Origin: Sperchopsis tessellata | Lineage: Eukaryota; Arthropoda; Insecta; Coleoptera; Hydrophilidae | Direction of reading: 5' to 3' | Length of the DNA: 29,240 bases | Assembly: GCA_033557685.1 (NCBI GenBank) | Contig: JAWQRN010000468.1 | Coordinates: 1-29,240, forward strand | Part shown: one piece after another, positions 27,683 to 29,240 of the stretch | Layout of the letters: each line of letters starts with the position of its first letter | Position numbering within the stretch: position 1 is the first letter of the stretch | Made by a program: the position numbers and the translations under genes | The notes under the pieces: model-generated | Told to the model about the DNA's origin: nothing | The model's input: only the letters and a program-made list of their open reading frames with translations | The model's database searches: none

Positions 27683-29240
27683 TGAAGGTTTGGAAATTAA
27701 TGACATTTGTGTATCAAGAACAAAGTGTTTAATTTAAAAAAGGATATAAATCAAAATATCGTCAATTACTTGAAGATACCAATGGTAGTGTTCTAGGTAA
27801 CATGAATAAGAATTTGTTAGCCGTACATGAATGTATTATTTGGATTTAATCAAATATCAAAATAATACATCTTTAATGAATGTTTGTCAAAGCAATTGCA
27901 AATCAACAAAGCCCGCAAACAAAATGAATAGTGGTTAGTATATAATAGTGCAATCATATGTGAATAGTGAAATTCTACTATAGGTGTACTATGTTTTAAT
28001 ATAAATATAGTTATACTTAGTTCGGACGATACGGTGGCATCATTGGTAGGAGACAGTCGGTTTGTAACGGTTCACTGGAACCGGTTCTTAAAATTTTCCG
28101 AGTTCGCCAAACTAGTTCTTAATTCATTACCAATTTGAAATAAACCTCATTAAATACTTAATCCACACACCCACCTCCCTTGATCCTTAAAAATTAAACT
28201 ATCAACGCACCCACCTTGCTCCTGACGTATGCATGTAACCAGTAGGAAACCATGATTTAAAAACGCAATCTCCATAATTTATTGCATTTTTTTTACAAGT
28301 ACAACGCATAATATAAAATTATCAAAGGTCGGAGGTAAGTTTTTTCTACTTTTAAGCGTATTAATTTTTTACATAAAAAATGGTTTTATTCGTTCTTAAC
28401 AACAAAATTTTTTACATATTTATTTGTGTCACTGCAATTAAGGTTCGCAGTTTATTGATTATAACTGTTGTATTTTTAAATAGGAAATCTAGGTTATACA
28501 TCCAGCGGCCGTGTTGTACAAAAAATTGAAAAAGTTAAAAGTAAATGCTTTAATAGTAATTAATTTGCTATCAGGAGATATTTAAAATAAAATTAAGTAA
28601 AATACATAATGTATTAAAAATACATATATAGAGAGAAAATTGTTTTTTCTTCACTCGTAAAGGTGGGGAAGGGCAAACTGATTATTATATTGATTAAATC
28701 ACTGGGCGGCACTATCATTGAAGATACTTTCCAGTTACTTTGTTTTAGTAAGAAACAGAAACGGTTTCTGCCAATTGATATGTTTGGTTTCTATCATTGC
28801 CATAGAGTTTTCAGAGTTATGCTTGGATCACAAAGATAAAAAACGTATTATAAAAGTACAATATTCACAGTTAAATTAGATATATGGGATCTTATAATCG
28901 GGTCCCATTGTATCTGACGTTAATCTGTTCAGAGTTACAAGAGCTGTTTTAACACCATTTTATGGATAAAATGCTTCTTTATATATTGTGTTGAGTTGCC
29001 AGCTTAAATCATACCGACCAGTTTCAGGTGGGAAGAAAATCCATATCACCGGTTTGTATACGGTATTCATAAATATCGAGTGCTTCTCGTGCCTTGGAGT
29101 GGGCGAAATGGTTGTGTATGGCTGATCGTCGATTGCTGCATTCGGCGTGTTTCTACCACACATTTATTACCTGTATAACGCCTCCATATCTGGATAGCGT
29201 ATACGATATAGAACTGACATAAATCTCCGACATATATATA
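27683..29240. other. non-coding stretch to the window end
   Basis: The patch 28960-29163 is less AT-rich than its surroundings and is open on the minus strand for 67 codons, with a second long reading in a neighbouring frame; I do not recognise either. Near 28150-28230 two C-rich segments containing CACCCACCT lie about 45 bp apart and may be a small duplication. Otherwise nothing. Confidence 0.45.

Noticed and set aside
1..29240. CRISPR arrays, bacterial operons, ribosome-binding sites or terminators
   Set aside because: None are present. The sequence is clearly eukaryotic, and the only regular array (18660-19294) has contiguous units without spacers.

Overview
This is AT-rich nuclear DNA from a metazoan, most likely an invertebrate. 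There are no operons, no ribosome-binding sites and no dense coding. The readable content is almost entirely decayed animal transposable elements: Penelope-like elements (PLEs), a mariner, a PIF/Harbinger element with MADF/BESS and THAP pieces, non-LTR retrotransposon scraps, tRNA-derived SINEs and a satellite-like array. MADF/BESS and THAP proteins are common in arthropods, so an arthropod is a reasonable guess, but nothing in the window fixes the species. I see no intact host protein-coding gene. Nearly every open frame longer than 60 codons is chance or lies inside a relic.

Layout: 1-3689 holds no recognisable gene. 3690-5720 is a PLE on the minus strand (reverse transcriptase, then GIY-YIG endonuclease) flanked by terminal repeats in inverted orientation. 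5721-8639 is featureless. 8640-8912 is a SINE (minus). 9018-9260 holds a short direct duplication. 9394-9712 is an inverted pair of fragments resembling a domesticated-type hAT transposase. 11158-11215 is a rearranged scrap of PLE terminal repeat. 11535-12775 is a broken mariner with both ends. It nearly touches a PIF/Harbinger relic (12782-15327) that has matching ends, an antisense transposase, a split MADF/BESS gene and a THAP-domain remnant. 16322-16900 is a LINE scrap. 17177-17413 is a second copy of the same SINE, with perfect 12-bp target-site duplications. 18660-19294 is a tandem array with an A-B-C higher-order repeat of about 134 bp. 19777-20127 is a near-palindromic pair of PLE terminal repeats. 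21125-21177 is another PLE-type ribozyme-like motif. 21660-24765 is a second PLE, with direct terminal repeats, degenerate RT and GIY-YIG, and a 34-bp minisatellite in its 3' repeat. 26513-26735 is a different SINE. 27602-27682 is a second LINE RT scrap.

The most interesting theme is that several unrelated PLE terminal repeats share one fold: a helix I, a CTGANGA-like box, a short hairpin, GAAA and a palindromic helix III. This is the layout of the dimer-forming hammerhead ribozymes reported from PLEs. The second is the Harbinger relic, whose plus-strand accessory gene appears interrupted by its own antisense transposase. The third is the higher-order satellite, which contains hybrid A/C units that look like recombination products.
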